Positions 7,055 to 20,808 of a stretch of 32,227 bases of DNA are shown here, one piece after another. The stretch is taken from assembly GCF_013911965.1 (NCBI RefSeq), contig NZ_JACESE010000025.1:1-32227 (forward strand), read 5' to 3'. Positions within the stretch are counted from its first letter, which is position 1. Every line of letters starts with the position of its first letter. The position numbers and the translations under genes are program-made. Under the pieces are notes generated by a model. The model did no database searches and had not been told where the DNA came from. It saw only the letters and a list, made by a program, of their open reading frames with translations. This DNA comes from Phenylobacterium sp. Lineage in GTDB: Bacteria; Pseudomonadota; Alphaproteobacteria; Caulobacterales; Caulobacteraceae.

Positions 7055-8770
7055 ATGGAACGCTCGCAAGTGCATTACGAGGTTTTCGTCAAGAAGACGC
7101 CGGCCGCCGGCTGGACGCTGGAGATGGCGACGGAGAGTCGCGTCCAGGCGATCGCCGTCGCCGAGGAGCTGATCGCCGAACGGCGCGTCGCCTCCGCCCG
7201 CGTCACCAAGGAGACGATGGACCTGGAAACGCGCGAGTTCCAGACGGTCACGATCCAGTCCTTCGGCCTCCCCGACAACATCAAGACCAAGAAGGCGCCC
7301 GAGCGGAACGATCCGCTCTGCGTGACGCCGCAGGACCTCTACACTGTTCACGCGCGGGAGCGGATCGGCCGTCTGCTGGACGGCTGGCTGGCGCGCAACA
7401 AGGCCACTCCCTTCGAACTGCTGCACCGCGCCGACCTGGTCGAGAAGCTCGAGGCTTCCGGCGTCGAACTGCAGCACGCGATCCAGAAGATCGCCGTGCC
7501 TGAGGCGCAGGCCCGTGGCCTCACCGTCCACGAGATCATGCGCACCTTCCAGGGACTGGTGGAGCGCGCCATCGAGCGGCTGCTGGGCGACGCCCGCCGG
7601 GGCGGGCTGCCCGACGTCGACAAGGAGGGCTTCGCTGCGGCGGCCGAGCGGGTGTCGCATCAGCCCGATCGCGCCTATCTGCTCGGCGCAGGGGTGGCGG
7701 CGTCCATCGCGCCGGCCCGCGACTGGACGGACAAGGTCTCCCGCCTGCTGGATTTGGCCGACGCCGCGCCCCTGGCCGGGCCGCCGCGGGGCCTCGCCCT
7801 GCAGACCATCGAACAGCCGCTGGCCGAGATCCTCGGCTCGGCCGCCGGTCTCGAAGGCTTGATCGGCCGCGATCTGGACCTGGGCGTCCGTCTGGCGGCG
7901 ATGACGCGGCTGGCGGCGAGCACGGCCGTCGAGGCGCTGATCCGGGTCGAGCCGTCGGTGGCCAAGATCATGCCGGAGCTCTCGGAGCCCGCCATGCGGC
8001 TGGGCCGCTGGCTCGCCACCGAGGACTTCCGCGCCGTGCGCAGCGCCATCGCCCGACGGGTCATGAAGGAACTGAACGGTCCGCGGCGTCTGAAGCCCGG
8101 CGACGCCGACGGCGAGATCGACCTGCTGCGCGGCCTGGCCATGGCCTTGACGGCCGCCTCGGCCGGGGACCTGGTGTCGCCCGACGATGTCCAGGCGGCC
8201 TTCGCCAACCGCTCGAAGATGCTGGTGACCGGCGATTTCGTCGAAGCCTATCTCGGCAAGGGGCGCACCGCCGTCGAAGAGGCCGAAGCCCTCGTCTGGC
8301 TGGTGGAGAACGTGATCGGCGGGGCCAACAAGCGCCAGGCGGCCCGTTGGCTGTCGGCGGTCGTCGGCTCCCTGCAGTTCGAAAAGGACGCCCGGAGCGA
8401 CAGCGTCTCGGCCGCCCACCGGCTGCTGGCGCTCGCCAAGCTGCACCGGGCGGTGGCGCGCGGCGGCCTGGCGGTCGAGGACTACAAGCCGATCCAGCTG
8501 AAGATTGGCGACATCGGCGGGCTCGTGGAGGCTGACGCAAAGGTGGCCCAGGGCCTCGCCCGGGCCAACGCCTCGCCGGCGCACAAGCTCACCCTGCTTC
8601 TGAAACTGGCCTGCGGCGAGGCTGCGCCTCCAGGGCCAGCCGCCGACCGCGCCCGCATCGAGGCGCTGAAGCTCGTCCGCATGGACGAGACCCGCGCCGA
8701 ACTGGCCCGCTCCCCCGAACGGATGGCCGAGGTCCGCGACCTGATCCAGGCGGCGGGGCTGGCCGCCTAG
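7055..8770 (+). CDS. Large helical protein of unknown function
   Basis: I do not recognise this 571-residue protein. The first 75 residues look like a compact alpha/beta domain (H-Y-E-V-F-V-K near the start, then a helix and T-V-T-I-Q-S-F). The rest is rich in Ala, Leu, Arg and Glu and should be almost wholly alpha-helical, with no signal peptide, no membrane span and no catalytic motif that I can name. GC-rich codon use matches its neighbours, so it looks native. It is divergent from chvI across 185 bp and converges on pseC. An envelope-stress link through ChvI is possible from position alone but unproven. Confidence 0.85.
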   Translation: MERSQVHYEVFVKKTPAAGWTLEMATESRVQAIAVAEELIAERRVASARVTKETMDLETREFQTVTIQSFGLPDNIKTKKAPERNDPLCVTPQDLYTVHARERIGRLLDGWLARNKATPFELLHRADLVEKLEASGVELQHAIQKIAVPEAQARGLTVHEIMRTFQGLVERAIERLLGDARRGGLPDVDKEGFAAAAERVSHQPDRAYLLGAGVAASIAPARDWTDKVSRLLDLADAAPLAGPPRGLALQTIEQPLAEILGSAAGLEGLIGRDLDLGVRLAAMTRLAASTAVEALIRVEPSVAKIMPELSEPAMRLGRWLATEDFRAVRSAIARRVMKELNGPRRLKPGDADGEIDLLRGLAMALTAASAGDLVSPDDVQAAFANRSKMLVTGDFVEAYLGKGRTAVEEAEALVWLVENVIGGANKRQAARWLSAVVGSLQFEKDARSDSVSAAHRLLALAKLHRAVARGGLAVEDYKPIQLKIGDIGGLVEADAKVAQGLARANASPAHKLTLLLKLACGEAAPPGPAADRARIEALKLVRMDETRAELARSPERMAEVRDLIQAAGLAA

Positions 8771-8803
8771 GGCCGACCGCGGTGCGCCCCCGCCGGCCGG
8801 GGC

Positions 8804-9964
8804 CTAGAGTCCCAGGGCCTCTGTGAGCGCCTCGACCACGCGGTCGACATCGCCGTCCGTCATCGCCGGATAGAGGGGCAGGCTGAGCGCGCGAGCGTAC
8901 CAGGCCTCGGCGCCCGGCAGGCGGAGCTCGCCGTAGCGTTCGCGATAATAGGGCTGGGTGTGGACCGGGATGTAGTGAACCTGGGAGCCGACGCCCCGCC
9001 GGCGCAGGGCCTCGACCACCTCGTCCCGGGCCCGGCCAAGGCCTTCGAAATCGATCAGCACGGTCATCAGATGCAGGACCGCCGCCGAACCCTCCGGCGA
9101 GGCGGCGGGGCGGACATGCGGCGCAAGAGGGGCGAGGCTCGCCAGATACCGCTCCGCCAGCGCCCGCCGCCCGGCCGCGAACCGCGGCAGCTTGCGAAGC
9201 TGCGAAAGGCCGAGCGCGCAGAGGATGTCGGGCAGGCGATAGTTGAAGCCCGGCTCGGCCATCTCATACCACCAGGGCGCCGCCCCGGCCGGCCGGACCA
9301 TGCCGTGGCTGCGCGCCAGGCGGAGGCGCCGGGCGAGGTCCGGATCGTTGGTCGCCACCATGCCGCCTTCGCCGGTGGCGATGGTCTTCACGGGGTGGAA
9401 CGAGAAGGCCGCCGCCGCCGACCAGCGGCCGTCGCCCACGCGGCCGTCGCCCGCCGCGAACCGTCGCTCCGAACCCAGCGCATGGCAGGCGTCCTCCACC
9501 ACCACCGCCCCGGCGTCGCGGGCCAGGGCGGCGATCTCCGGCAGGTCGCAGACCTCGCCGCGCAGGTGGACCGGCAGGATCGCGCGCACCGGCCGGTCGG
9601 CGCGCGCCAGGGCCTCGGCGAGGGTCTGGGGCGTCATCAGGCCGGTGGCCGGGTCGACGTCGGCGAAGACCACCTCGGCGCCGACATAGCGGGCGCAGTT
9701 CGCCGTCGCCAGGAAGGTGACCGACGGCGCGACGCAGGCCTCGCCCGGCCCGATCCCCAGGGCCAGCATGGTCATGTGAAGGGCCGCCGTCCCGTTGATG
9801 CAGGCGACCGCGTGCTGCGCCCCCACGGCGTCCGCGAAGGCGGCCTCGAAGGCCTCGACCCGCGGGCCGGTGGTCAGGAAGTCGTCGCGCAGGGCGTCGG
9901 CCACCGCGGCGATGTCGTCCTCCTCGATGGTCTGGCGGCCATAGGGCAGGAACGGCTCGCTCAT
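8804..9964 (-). CDS. pseC: PseC-like aminotransferase (UDP-sugar 4-aminotransferase)
   Basis: This 386-residue DegT/DnrJ/EryC1-family PLP enzyme forms the Schiff base through Lys193 in F-S-F-H-P-V-K-T-I-A-T-G-E-G-G. Other family marks are C-I-N-G-T-A-A-L near residue 56 and E-D-A-C-H-A-L-G near 157. Together with the upstream pseB it fits the second step of CMP-pseudaminic acid synthesis, transamination of the UDP-4-keto sugar. In Caulobacter the homologs flmA/flmB are needed for flagellin modification. Start is ATG 9964, two bases after the pseB stop, with a poor ribosome binding site, suggesting coupling. The rest of the pathway is not in the window. Confidence 0.88.
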   Translation of the reverse strand: MSEPFLPYGRQTIEEDDIAAVADALRDDFLTTGPRVEAFEAAFADAVGAQHAVACINGTAALHMTMLALGIGPGEACVAPSVTFLATANCARYVGAEVVFADVDPATGLMTPQTLAEALARADRPVRAILPVHLRGEVCDLPEIAALARDAGAVVVEDACHALGSERRFAAGDGRVGDGRWSAAAAFSFHPVKTIATGEGGMVATNDPDLARRLRLARSHGMVRPAGAAPWWYEMAEPGFNYRLPDILCALGLSQLRKLPRFAAGRRALAERYLASLAPLAPHVRPAASPEGSAAVLHLMTVLIDFEGLGRARDEVVEALRRRGVGSQVHYIPVHTQPYYRERYGELRLPGAEAWYARALSLPLYPAMTDGDVDRVVEALTEALGL

Positions 9965-9966
9965 GG

Positions 9967-11533
<1,567 letters not shown>

Positions 11534-11540
11534 CGGCGCC

Positions 11541-12317
11541 TCACATGGCCGAGATGCCACCGTCCAGCTTCAGTTCGGCGGCGGTCATGAAGCGGCTCTC
11601 GTCGGAGGCCAGGTAGAGGACCGCGTTGGCGATGTCCGCCGGCGTGCCGATGCGCCCCAGCGGCACCTGCCGGGCGAGCTTGGCCTCGGCCTCCTCCTTG
11701 CCGAAGCGCTGGCGCAGCGGATCGAGGATGGGCGTGTCGATGAAGGTCGGGTGGATGGAGTTCGACCGGATGTCGAGCCCCTGCTTGGCGCAGTGCAGGC
11801 CGATCCCCTTCGAGAGCAGCCAGACGGCCGCCTTCGAGGCGTTGTAGGACGGACTGTTGTGGGCCGCGATCAGGCCGGCGATGGACGAGACGTTGATGAT
11901 CGAGCCCGGCTGGTTCCTGCGCATGTATTTCAGCGCGTGCTTGGTTCCCAGGAAGACGGAGTCGACATTGACCTCCATCACCAGCTTCCAGTCCTCGTAG
12001 CTGAGCGACTCGATGTCGCCGCCGCGGCTGATGCCGGCGTTGTTGACCAGGACCGAAATGCCGCCCATGGCCGCATCGGCCTCCTCGAGCGCATAGATCC
12101 ACTGGTCTTCCTTGGTCACGTCCAGCGGAAAGGCGAAGGCCGTGCCGTCGCCATGGTCGGCGTTGATCGCCTCGGCCACGCCTTGCGCGCCGGCCAGATT
12201 GATGTCGGCCAGGGTGACCTTGGCGCCCTCCTCGGCCAGGCGCCGCGCCATGGCCGCGCCCAGGCCCTGCGCCGCGCCGGTGATGAAGGCCTTCTTGCCT
12301 GCGACCCGTCCGTTCAT
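11541..12317 (-). CDS. Short-chain dehydrogenase/reductase (SDR)
   Basis: This 258-residue classical SDR has T-G-A-A-Q-G-L-G at residues 13-20 for the nucleotide and N-N-A-G near 90. The catalytic Ser lies in I-N-V-S-S-I-A-G, and Tyr and Lys in Y-N-A-S-K. The cofactor is probably NAD, judging from the Asp after the second strand (T-L-A-D-I-N). The substrate cannot be named; the sequence resembles hydroxysteroid or cyclic-alcohol dehydrogenases. Start ATG 12317 has GGGAGGAAG seven bases upstream. It is the third gene of the minus-strand run HAD, phhB, SDR. Confidence 0.9.
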   Translation of the reverse strand: MNGRVAGKKAFITGAAQGLGAAMARRLAEEGAKVTLADINLAGAQGVAEAINADHGDGTAFAFPLDVTKEDQWIYALEEADAAMGGISVLVNNAGISRGGDIESLSYEDWKLVMEVNVDSVFLGTKHALKYMRRNQPGSIINVSSIAGLIAAHNSPSYNASKAAVWLLSKGIGLHCAKQGLDIRSNSIHPTFIDTPILDPLRQRFGKEEAEAKLARQVPLGRIGTPADIANAVLYLASDESRFMTAAELKLDGGISAM

Positions 12318-12352
12318 TGCTCTTCCTCCCGCTGGGCCTTGGCGCCCTGTCG

Positions 12353-12667
12353 TCAACCCTGGCCGGCGGTTCCGGCCGCCGTCGCCGCCTCGTCCATGAA
12401 CCGGGCCATCTTCAGATCGAGCTCGGTCACGCCGTCGGCGTCGTGGGTGGTCAGTGTCACCTCCACCCGATTGTAGACGTTGAACCACTCCGGATGGTGG
12501 TCCAGCTTTTCGGCCAGCAGGGCCGCGCGGGCCATGAAGCCGAAGGCGGCGTTGAAGTCGGCGAAGCGGAAGGTGCGCACGATCGCCTCGCGCTCCCCCT
12601 CGGCCTTCGACCAGGCCGGCAGCTGCGCCAGCGCCGCCTCGATCCCGATGCGCTGGGGCCGGCTCAT
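12353..12667 (-). CDS. phhB: Pterin-4a-carbinolamine dehydratase
   Basis: This 104-residue protein carries the diagnostic pattern [16 protein letters not shown] followed by T-T-H-D, giving the active-site histidines and the conserved Trp and Asp of the family. It dehydrates 4a-hydroxytetrahydropterin, recycling the cofactor of aromatic amino acid hydroxylases. No hydroxylase is in this window. Start ATG 12667 has GGAGGT six bases upstream and overlaps the HAD gene stop (ATGA). Confidence 0.93.
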   Translation of the reverse strand: MSRPQRIGIEAALAQLPAWSKAEGEREAIVRTFRFADFNAAFGFMARAALLAEKLDHHPEWFNVYNRVEVTLTTHDADGVTELDLKMARFMDEAATAAGTAGQG

Positions 12668-13326
12668 TGGGCGACCTCCGTGGCGGGGAAGGCGAGGCCC
12701 GTGGCCTCGGCCAGTTCGGCCAGCGTCTGATCCACGTCCACCACCTTGATGGCCCGCATGCCCAGCTGGGCCGCCGGCTTGCAGTTCACCCCCAGGTCGT
12801 CGAGGTAGACGCAGGCGGCGGCTTCGACCGAGAGCGCTTCGCACATCATCTGGTAGATGCGCGGATCGGGCTTGCGCACGCCGGCCTTGGAGCTTTCGAT
12901 CACGTGGTCGAACAGGGGCATGATCTCGCCCATGGCTCCGCGGGGCCGCTGCGGCGCATCCGAGCCCGGGCTGTGATGGGTGACCATGTTGTTGGTGATG
13001 CAGCCCACCTTGAAGTGCTGCTTGCACAGCTTCAGCGCCTCGACCATGCGCGGCCGCACCATGCCCGAGATCAGCGGCAGGACGTCGGCGCCGCGGATGG
13101 GATGGCCGAGGGCGGTGGATTCCTTGAGGAACAGCTCATCGAAGCCCTGGGTGTCGATCTCGTTGCGCTCGAACAGGGCCCAGGCGTTGGTGTCCGGATT
13201 GGTCGCATTGACCTTGCGGATGTGGTCCCTGGGCGCGCCGACCTCGATCTCGTAGCGGTTGAACGCCTCGAAGGGCGAGGTGGTGAAGACCCCGCCGAAG
13301 TCCCAGATCACCGCTTCGACCGCCAT
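12664..13326 (-). CDS. HAD-superfamily hydrolase (class IA)
   Basis: This 220-residue HAD phosphatase-like protein shows motif I W-D-F-G-G-V-F, motif II I-T-N-N, motif III Lys in K-A-G-V-R-K-P-D-P, and motif IV Y-L-D-D. The second Asp of the usual D-x-D motif is Gly, as in the subgroup that includes the N-terminal domains of ACAD10 and mammalian epoxide hydrolase. It is cytoplasmic and its substrate is unknown. It leads the operon with phhB and the SDR gene and is divergent from the VanZ-like gene across 73 bp. Confidence 0.88.
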   Translation of the reverse strand: MAVEAVIWDFGGVFTTSPFEAFNRYEIEVGAPRDHIRKVNATNPDTNAWALFERNEIDTQGFDELFLKESTALGHPIRGADVLPLISGMVRPRMVEALKLCKQHFKVGCITNNMVTHHSPGSDAPQRPRGAMGEIMPLFDHVIESSKAGVRKPDPRIYQMMCEALSVEAAACVYLDDLGVNCKPAAQLGMRAIKVVDVDQTLAELAEATGLAFPATEVAQ

Positions 13327-13399
13327 CGCAACCTTCCTTCAAACGCCTGTTTTGCGGCGCGACGCTAGAGAGGCGGGGCGCGACGTGCAAGCTAGGGCC

Positions 13400-13762
13400 A
13401 TGGTGTTTCGCTCGCCCCTTCCCCCCCGCCTCCTGCGCGGCCTCTTCGTGCTGCTGCTGGCCGCCGTCATCTACCTGTCCATCGCGCCGGGAGAGGCGAC
13501 GCCGACCGCCGGCCTCTTCTGGGACAAGGCCCAGCACGCGATCGCCTACGCCGTCCTGGGCCTCGCGGGCCTGGCGGCCTTCGGCGGACGCTGGCCGGTG
13601 CTCGTGGCCCTCCTCGCCGTCAGCGGCGGGCTCGAGATCGCCCAGGCCCTGACGCCCTTCGGCCGCCAGGGCGATCTGCGCGACCTGGCCGCCAACGCCG
13701 GCGGCCTTCTCCTGGCCCTGCTGGCCTGGCGCCTTGGCCAGCGCCTGCGAGCGGCGGGATGA
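13400..13762 (+). CDS. VanZ-like small membrane protein
   Basis: This 120-residue protein has three to four hydrophobic spans. It shows the VanZ-family pattern of a short charged motif after span 1 (W-D-K-A-Q-H-A-I-A-Y-A-V-L-G), then G-G-L-E-I-A-Q, then G-R-Q-G-D-L-R-D-L-A-A-N-A-G-G. VanZ-like proteins have no agreed biochemical activity outside glycopeptide resistance, and resistance should not be inferred. Its stop overlaps the ATG of the DUF3445 gene (ATGA). Confidence 0.85.
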   Translation: MVFRSPLPPRLLRGLFVLLLAAVIYLSIAPGEATPTAGLFWDKAQHAIAYAVLGLAGLAAFGGRWPVLVALLAVSGGLEIAQALTPFGRQGDLRDLAANAGGLLLALLAWRLGQRLRAAG

Positions 13763-14598
13763 CCGCCCTGCCGCACAGCCCCTGGGCCGAGGCGGGCGGC
13801 GACTTCACCATCGGCCTGCGGCCGATCCCGGAGGCGGCCTGGCTGGAAGGCGGGGAGGCCGAGCCCGCCGGCCGGAAGGACCGGCTGCTCAGGCGTCATC
13901 CCGAACTCGTCTGGGGCGAGCGGCCGGGCTCGCGCACCGCGCAGGCCGAGGCGTTGGAACTCGTGCGCGCCGCCGTCGGCGCCGCGGCGGCGACGGACGG
14001 ACAGCCGCCCCTGCTGGCCGCCGCCCGCGCCGTTCCGGACGATCTCTGCCTGATGGAGAAGGTCGACGGGGCCTGGCGGCTGACCGCGCTGTCGCTCTGC
14101 GCGCCGAGCTTCTTCACCGCCGCCGACGCCCTTGGGAAGAGCCTTGCGGAACTGCACGATCCCGTGGACGGCTTCTCCAGCCGGTTCCTGCGGCGGGTGG
14201 AGCGCATCTTCGACGCCCTGCGGCCGGGGCTCATCCTGGAGCGGCGCAACTGGACGGTGGTGAATTCCGGCGAACTCTTCACCCCGCATGCGGCGCCGAT
14301 CCGGGCGAGGATCGCCGACATCCCGCCACAGGACGCAGGCCGCATCCTTCACCTGCGGGTCGAGCGGCAGACCCTGCGCCGGCTGCCGCGGACGGGCGGC
14401 GCCCTCTTCACCATCCGCATCTGGCGCGCGCCTCTGGAGAGCCTGGCGGGAGAGCCGGAGCGCCTGGCGGCCTTCGCCCGCGCCTGGCGGACGGCCCGCC
14501 CGGACTTCCGCAACTACAAGGGGTTCGCCTCATACGACACGCTCGTGGAGGCCTTTCTTCGCGCCCAGGGAGAATCCTACAGCGTTAACGGGGTGTGA
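13759..14598 (+). CDS. DUF3445 protein (heme-dependent oxidative N-demethylase family)
   Basis: This 279-residue cytosolic protein matches DUF3445 in length and motif order. The motifs include an early W-L-E, a central L-M-E-K-V-D-G-A-W-R-L-T-A, and a later G-E-L-F-T-P-H, R-V-E-R-Q-T-L-R-R-L-P and I-R-I-W. Characterised members use heme to demethylate dimethylamine-like substrates; the substrate here is unknown. It is translationally coupled to the VanZ-like gene. The lipoprotein gene follows 32 bases later, so the three probably share a transcript. Confidence 0.85.
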   Translation: MTALPHSPWAEAGGDFTIGLRPIPEAAWLEGGEAEPAGRKDRLLRRHPELVWGERPGSRTAQAEALELVRAAVGAAAATDGQPPLLAAARAVPDDLCLMEKVDGAWRLTALSLCAPSFFTAADALGKSLAELHDPVDGFSSRFLRRVERIFDALRPGLILERRNWTVVNSGELFTPHAAPIRARIADIPPQDAGRILHLRVERQTLRRLPRTGGALFTIRIWRAPLESLAGEPERLAAFARAWRTARPDFRNYKGFASYDTLVEAFLRAQGESYSVNGV

Positions 14599-14630
14599 AC
14601 GCGCAGCGTGGCCCCGAAGGAGTGCCCGCC

Positions 14631-15317
14631 ATGCGTCTGCCGTCCATCCTGCCCGCCCTCGCGGTCCTGAGCCTCGGCCTTGCGGCCTGCGATCAGACCC
14701 CGAAGCCGAAGTTCGCGGAGAAGTCGGCCGAACCGGCGGCCGAAGCGCCGGCGGCCAAGGCGGGCGCGCCGCAGACCGTGGCCCAGGCCAACTGCTGCTG
14801 TTGCCAGTGCCCACCGGCCCAGACGGCCTGCGCGCCGGCCAGCGAGCCCGCCAAGGCGGCGGCGCAGAAGGCGGTCCACAAGCCGCAGGCCCGTCCGGCG
14901 CAAAGGCGACAGGTCCGCCACGAAGCGCCGCAGCGCTATGCCGAGCGGCCGCCGGAGCCGTCCGGGGAGCGCCACTACCGTCGCTATCAGGGCCCCGACA
15001 TCCAGACCCGGGGCTTCGGCGCCTACGAACACGGCTATCAGCAGGGCTACGCCCAGGAAGGCTACAGCCAGCACGGCTACGCCGGCGGGCACGTCCCGGC
15101 GCCGCCGCCCCAGGTCTATGCCTATCGCGGCGGCCAGGTTCAGGGCGCCTATAGCGAGCACAGCCGCTATTCGGAAAGCGCCAGCGGCTACGCCTACGGC
15201 TACGGCCAGGGCGGCGGCTGTTGCGGTCCGCGGCCCCAGCGGGTGGAGGCGGCCGGCCGCGACGCCGGCGGCTACCTCACCTGGCCTGGGAAGAATGCGC
15301 CCGCGCCCTACTACTGA
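14631..15317 (+). CDS. Cys-cluster, Tyr/Gly-rich lipoprotein of unknown function
   Basis: This 228-residue protein has a lipoprotein signal ending L-G-L-A-A-C, with Cys20 as the acylated residue and Asp at +2. The mature part starts with Ala/Pro/Lys-rich spacer and then a cluster C-C-C-C-Q-C at residues 55-60 with another Cys at 67. A basic Pro/Gln/Arg stretch follows, then a low-complexity Tyr/Gly/Gln zone (about 125-200) with repeated Y-x-x-G-Y and ending G-G-G-C-C-G. I recognise no family. The Cys clusters could bind metal or form disulfides with other envelope proteins. Start ATG 14631 has AGGAG nine bases upstream; an upstream in-frame ATG at 14595 would bury the signal peptide. Confidence 0.85.
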   Translation: MRLPSILPALAVLSLGLAACDQTPKPKFAEKSAEPAAEAPAAKAGAPQTVAQANCCCCQCPPAQTACAPASEPAKAAAQKAVHKPQARPAQRRQVRHEAPQRYAERPPEPSGERHYRRYQGPDIQTRGFGAYEHGYQQGYAQEGYSQHGYAGGHVPAPPPQVYAYRGGQVQGAYSEHSRYSESASGYAYGYGQGGGCCGPRPQRVEAAGRDAGGYLTWPGKNAPAPYY

Positions 15318-15369
15318 GGCGCCAGCGTCACCTTTTCCTGTCACAGTCTCAGCATCCCGGGGGGAGATT

Positions 15370-15480
15370 ATGAGAATGCGTTCGCCGAGCGGGCCTCGGT
15401 TCACCTGGTATGAAGTCGCCGCCGTCGTGGTCTTCGCGGGCGCCGCCCTGCTGATGGCCAAGCTGGGCGTCGTCTACTAG
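15370..15480 (+). CDS. Small single-span membrane protein, 36 residues
   Basis: The frame encodes 36 residues: a basic N-terminus (M-R-M-R-S-P) and then one hydrophobic helix V-A-A-V-V-V-F-A-G-A-A-L-L-M-A. A G-rich ribosome binding site (GGGGGAG) precedes ATG 15370. The stop TAG shares CTAG with the amidase stop on the other strand. No family recognised; the ribosome binding site, topology and placement 52 bp after the lipoprotein support a real gene. Confidence 0.65.
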   Translation: MRMRSPSGPRFTWYEVAAVVVFAGAALLMAKLGVVY

Positions 15481-16904
15481 TTCCAGATCGGCGGCTTGCG
15501 GTCCTTCCAGGGCAGCTCCGTCTCGAGCTGTCCGGCGAGGCGGTAGAGGGTGGCTTCGTCGGCGAAGCGGCCGGTGAACATCATGCCGATCGGCAGGCCG
15601 TCCTTCGACATCCACAGCGGCAGCGAGACCGAAGGCTGGCCGGTGAAGTTGGCCGGCGGCGTCGTGCCGTAGGTCGCCGCCTGGCGCCTGTCGAACTCGC
15701 GCGTGTCGGCCATCAGCGGGTCGAGCCAGTCGGCGCGGGGGGCCGGCGTGCTCATCACCGGCGAGAGGAAGACGTCGAAGTCCTCGAAGGCCGCCAGGAT
15801 CTGGCGGTTGAGCAGGCGCAGTTCCTGGAAGCCCCAGAAGGCCTGGTTGCCGCTGATCCGCTTGCCGGCCTCGTAGGCGCGGCGGGCCAGCGGCCCGAGC
15901 TCGCCCTCGGCGGGCTCGCGGCCGAGCGCCTCGACCCAGCGCGAGACATTGGCCGAGGCGTTGGCCGCGCTGGCCAGCCCCTGGGCGCGGTAGAGGGCGC
16001 GGTAGTCGACGCCGAGGCCGCGCTCGAAAACCTCGTGGCCCAGATGGCGCAGAGCCTCGGCCGTGCGCTCCACCGCCGCCTGCATCTCCTCGGGGATGGG
16101 CTTTCCGCTCGGCGTTTCGGTGGACCAGGCGATGCGCAGGCGTCCCGGACTGCGCCCGACCTCGGCGAGATAGGGGCCGTCCTTGGCCGGCGCCTGGAAG
16201 GGGTCGCCGATCTGGGCGTAGCCCGTGGCGTCGAGCATGGCGGCGCTGTCGCGGACGGTGCGGCTGACCACGTGATGCACCGAAAAGCCCAGCGCCCCGT
16301 CGGAGACCTCGCAGATCGGCGTACGGTCGCGGGTGATCTTCATGCCCACCAGGCCGCAGCAGGCGGCCGGGATGCGGATGGAGCCGAGGCCGTCGCTGGC
16401 GTGGGCCAGCGGGACCATGCCGGCGGCCACAGCCGCCGCGGCGCCGCCGGACGAGCCGCCGGAGATATGCTCCGGATTCCAGGGATTGCGACAGACGCCG
16501 AGCCGCTCGGAAATGGTCACCCCGGGAATGCCGAACTCGGGCGTGTTGGTCTTGCCGGCCAGGACGACGCCGGCGGCGCGGTAGCGGCGGACCAGTTCGC
16601 TGTCGTCGGGGTCGGCGGCCACCTGGGCGAACCGGCTGCCGGAGGTGCGCGGCCAGCCCTCGACCCGGGCGCCCAGGTCCTTGATCAGGAAGGGCACGCC
16701 CCGGAACGGACCGTCCGGCAGGTCGCCGGAGGCGGCGGCGCGCGCCTCGTCATAGGCCTTGTAGACGACGGCGTTGAGCTTGCCGTCATGGCGCTCGATG
16801 CGTTCGATCGCCGCTTCCAGCACCTCGGCCGGGCTGACCTCGCCGCGGGCCATCAGCTCCGCCAGGCCCAGCCCGTCGTAGTCCGCATACTCCGCGAACG
16901 CCAT
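15477..16904 (-). CDS. Amidase (amidase signature family)
   Basis: This 475-residue enzyme of the amidase signature family has catalytic Lys75 in F-L-I-K-D-L, cis-Ser151 in G-G-S-S-G-G and nucleophile Ser175 in G-L-G-S-I-R-I-P, with the expected 24-residue spacing between the serines. One Gly usually found before the nucleophile is Leu here (G-L-G instead of G-G-G). It hydrolyses a carboxamide; the substrate is not readable, and GatA is unlikely because gatB/gatC are absent and the C-terminus differs. Start ATG 16904 has AGGAGG upstream. It is co-directional with gyrB but 85 bp away. Confidence 0.92.
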   Translation of the reverse strand: MAFAEYADYDGLGLAELMARGEVSPAEVLEAAIERIERHDGKLNAVVYKAYDEARAAASGDLPDGPFRGVPFLIKDLGARVEGWPRTSGSRFAQVAADPDDSELVRRYRAAGVVLAGKTNTPEFGIPGVTISERLGVCRNPWNPEHISGGSSGGAAAAVAAGMVPLAHASDGLGSIRIPAACCGLVGMKITRDRTPICEVSDGALGFSVHHVVSRTVRDSAAMLDATGYAQIGDPFQAPAKDGPYLAEVGRSPGRLRIAWSTETPSGKPIPEEMQAAVERTAEALRHLGHEVFERGLGVDYRALYRAQGLASAANASANVSRWVEALGREPAEGELGPLARRAYEAGKRISGNQAFWGFQELRLLNRQILAAFEDFDVFLSPVMSTPAPRADWLDPLMADTREFDRRQAATYGTTPPANFTGQPSVSLPLWMSKDGLPIGMMFTGRFADEATLYRLAGQLETELPWKDRKPPIWN

Positions 16905-16989
16905 CCTGTCCTCCTGCCCGTTTCCCGGTGCGTTTCCTCAGGGACGCAGGGTCGGGCAGGCCGGCGCGGGAGTCCAGCCGCTCGGGAGC

Positions 16990-20593
<3,604 letters not shown>

Positions 20594-20737
20594 GCAGGGC
20601 TCATAGCCGGTTTCCCGGCCAGGCGCGAAATCCGTCGCATAAGGATACCTTTATGTCCCCCTTGACCGCCGCGTGGAGATGGGCTTTCTGCCCCCATCGC
20701 GCCTGGGGCGCGGGCAGGGCCTCGCCATGCGCCTGTC

Positions 20738-20758
20738 GCCCGCGTTCCGGGCGCGGGC
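20738..20758. repeat. GC-rich hairpin between dnaN and recF
   Basis: GCCCGCG (20738-20744) pairs with CGCGGGC (20752-20758) around a 7-nt loop. It lies in the 215-bp gap between dnaN and recF. No T-run follows on either strand, so it is not a clear terminator. The gap also holds TTATG-type AT-rich sequence near 20640-20655 that could include the recF promoter; I see no gene in it. Confidence 0.4.
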
Positions 20759-20808
20759 CAGCCGCCAATTCTCCGAATGTGTTGAGCCGCCGAGGCGGCC
20801 GCGCGGGA

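Noticed and set aside
13400-13762. VanZ-like gene as a glycopeptide resistance determinant
   Set aside because: No other van genes are present; VanZ-like proteins are widespread in bacteria without such resistance.
20594-20808. Replication origin next to dnaN-recF-gyrB
   Set aside because: No DnaA box cluster, AT-rich unwinding region or dnaA gene is visible; in Caulobacter these genes are separate from the origin.
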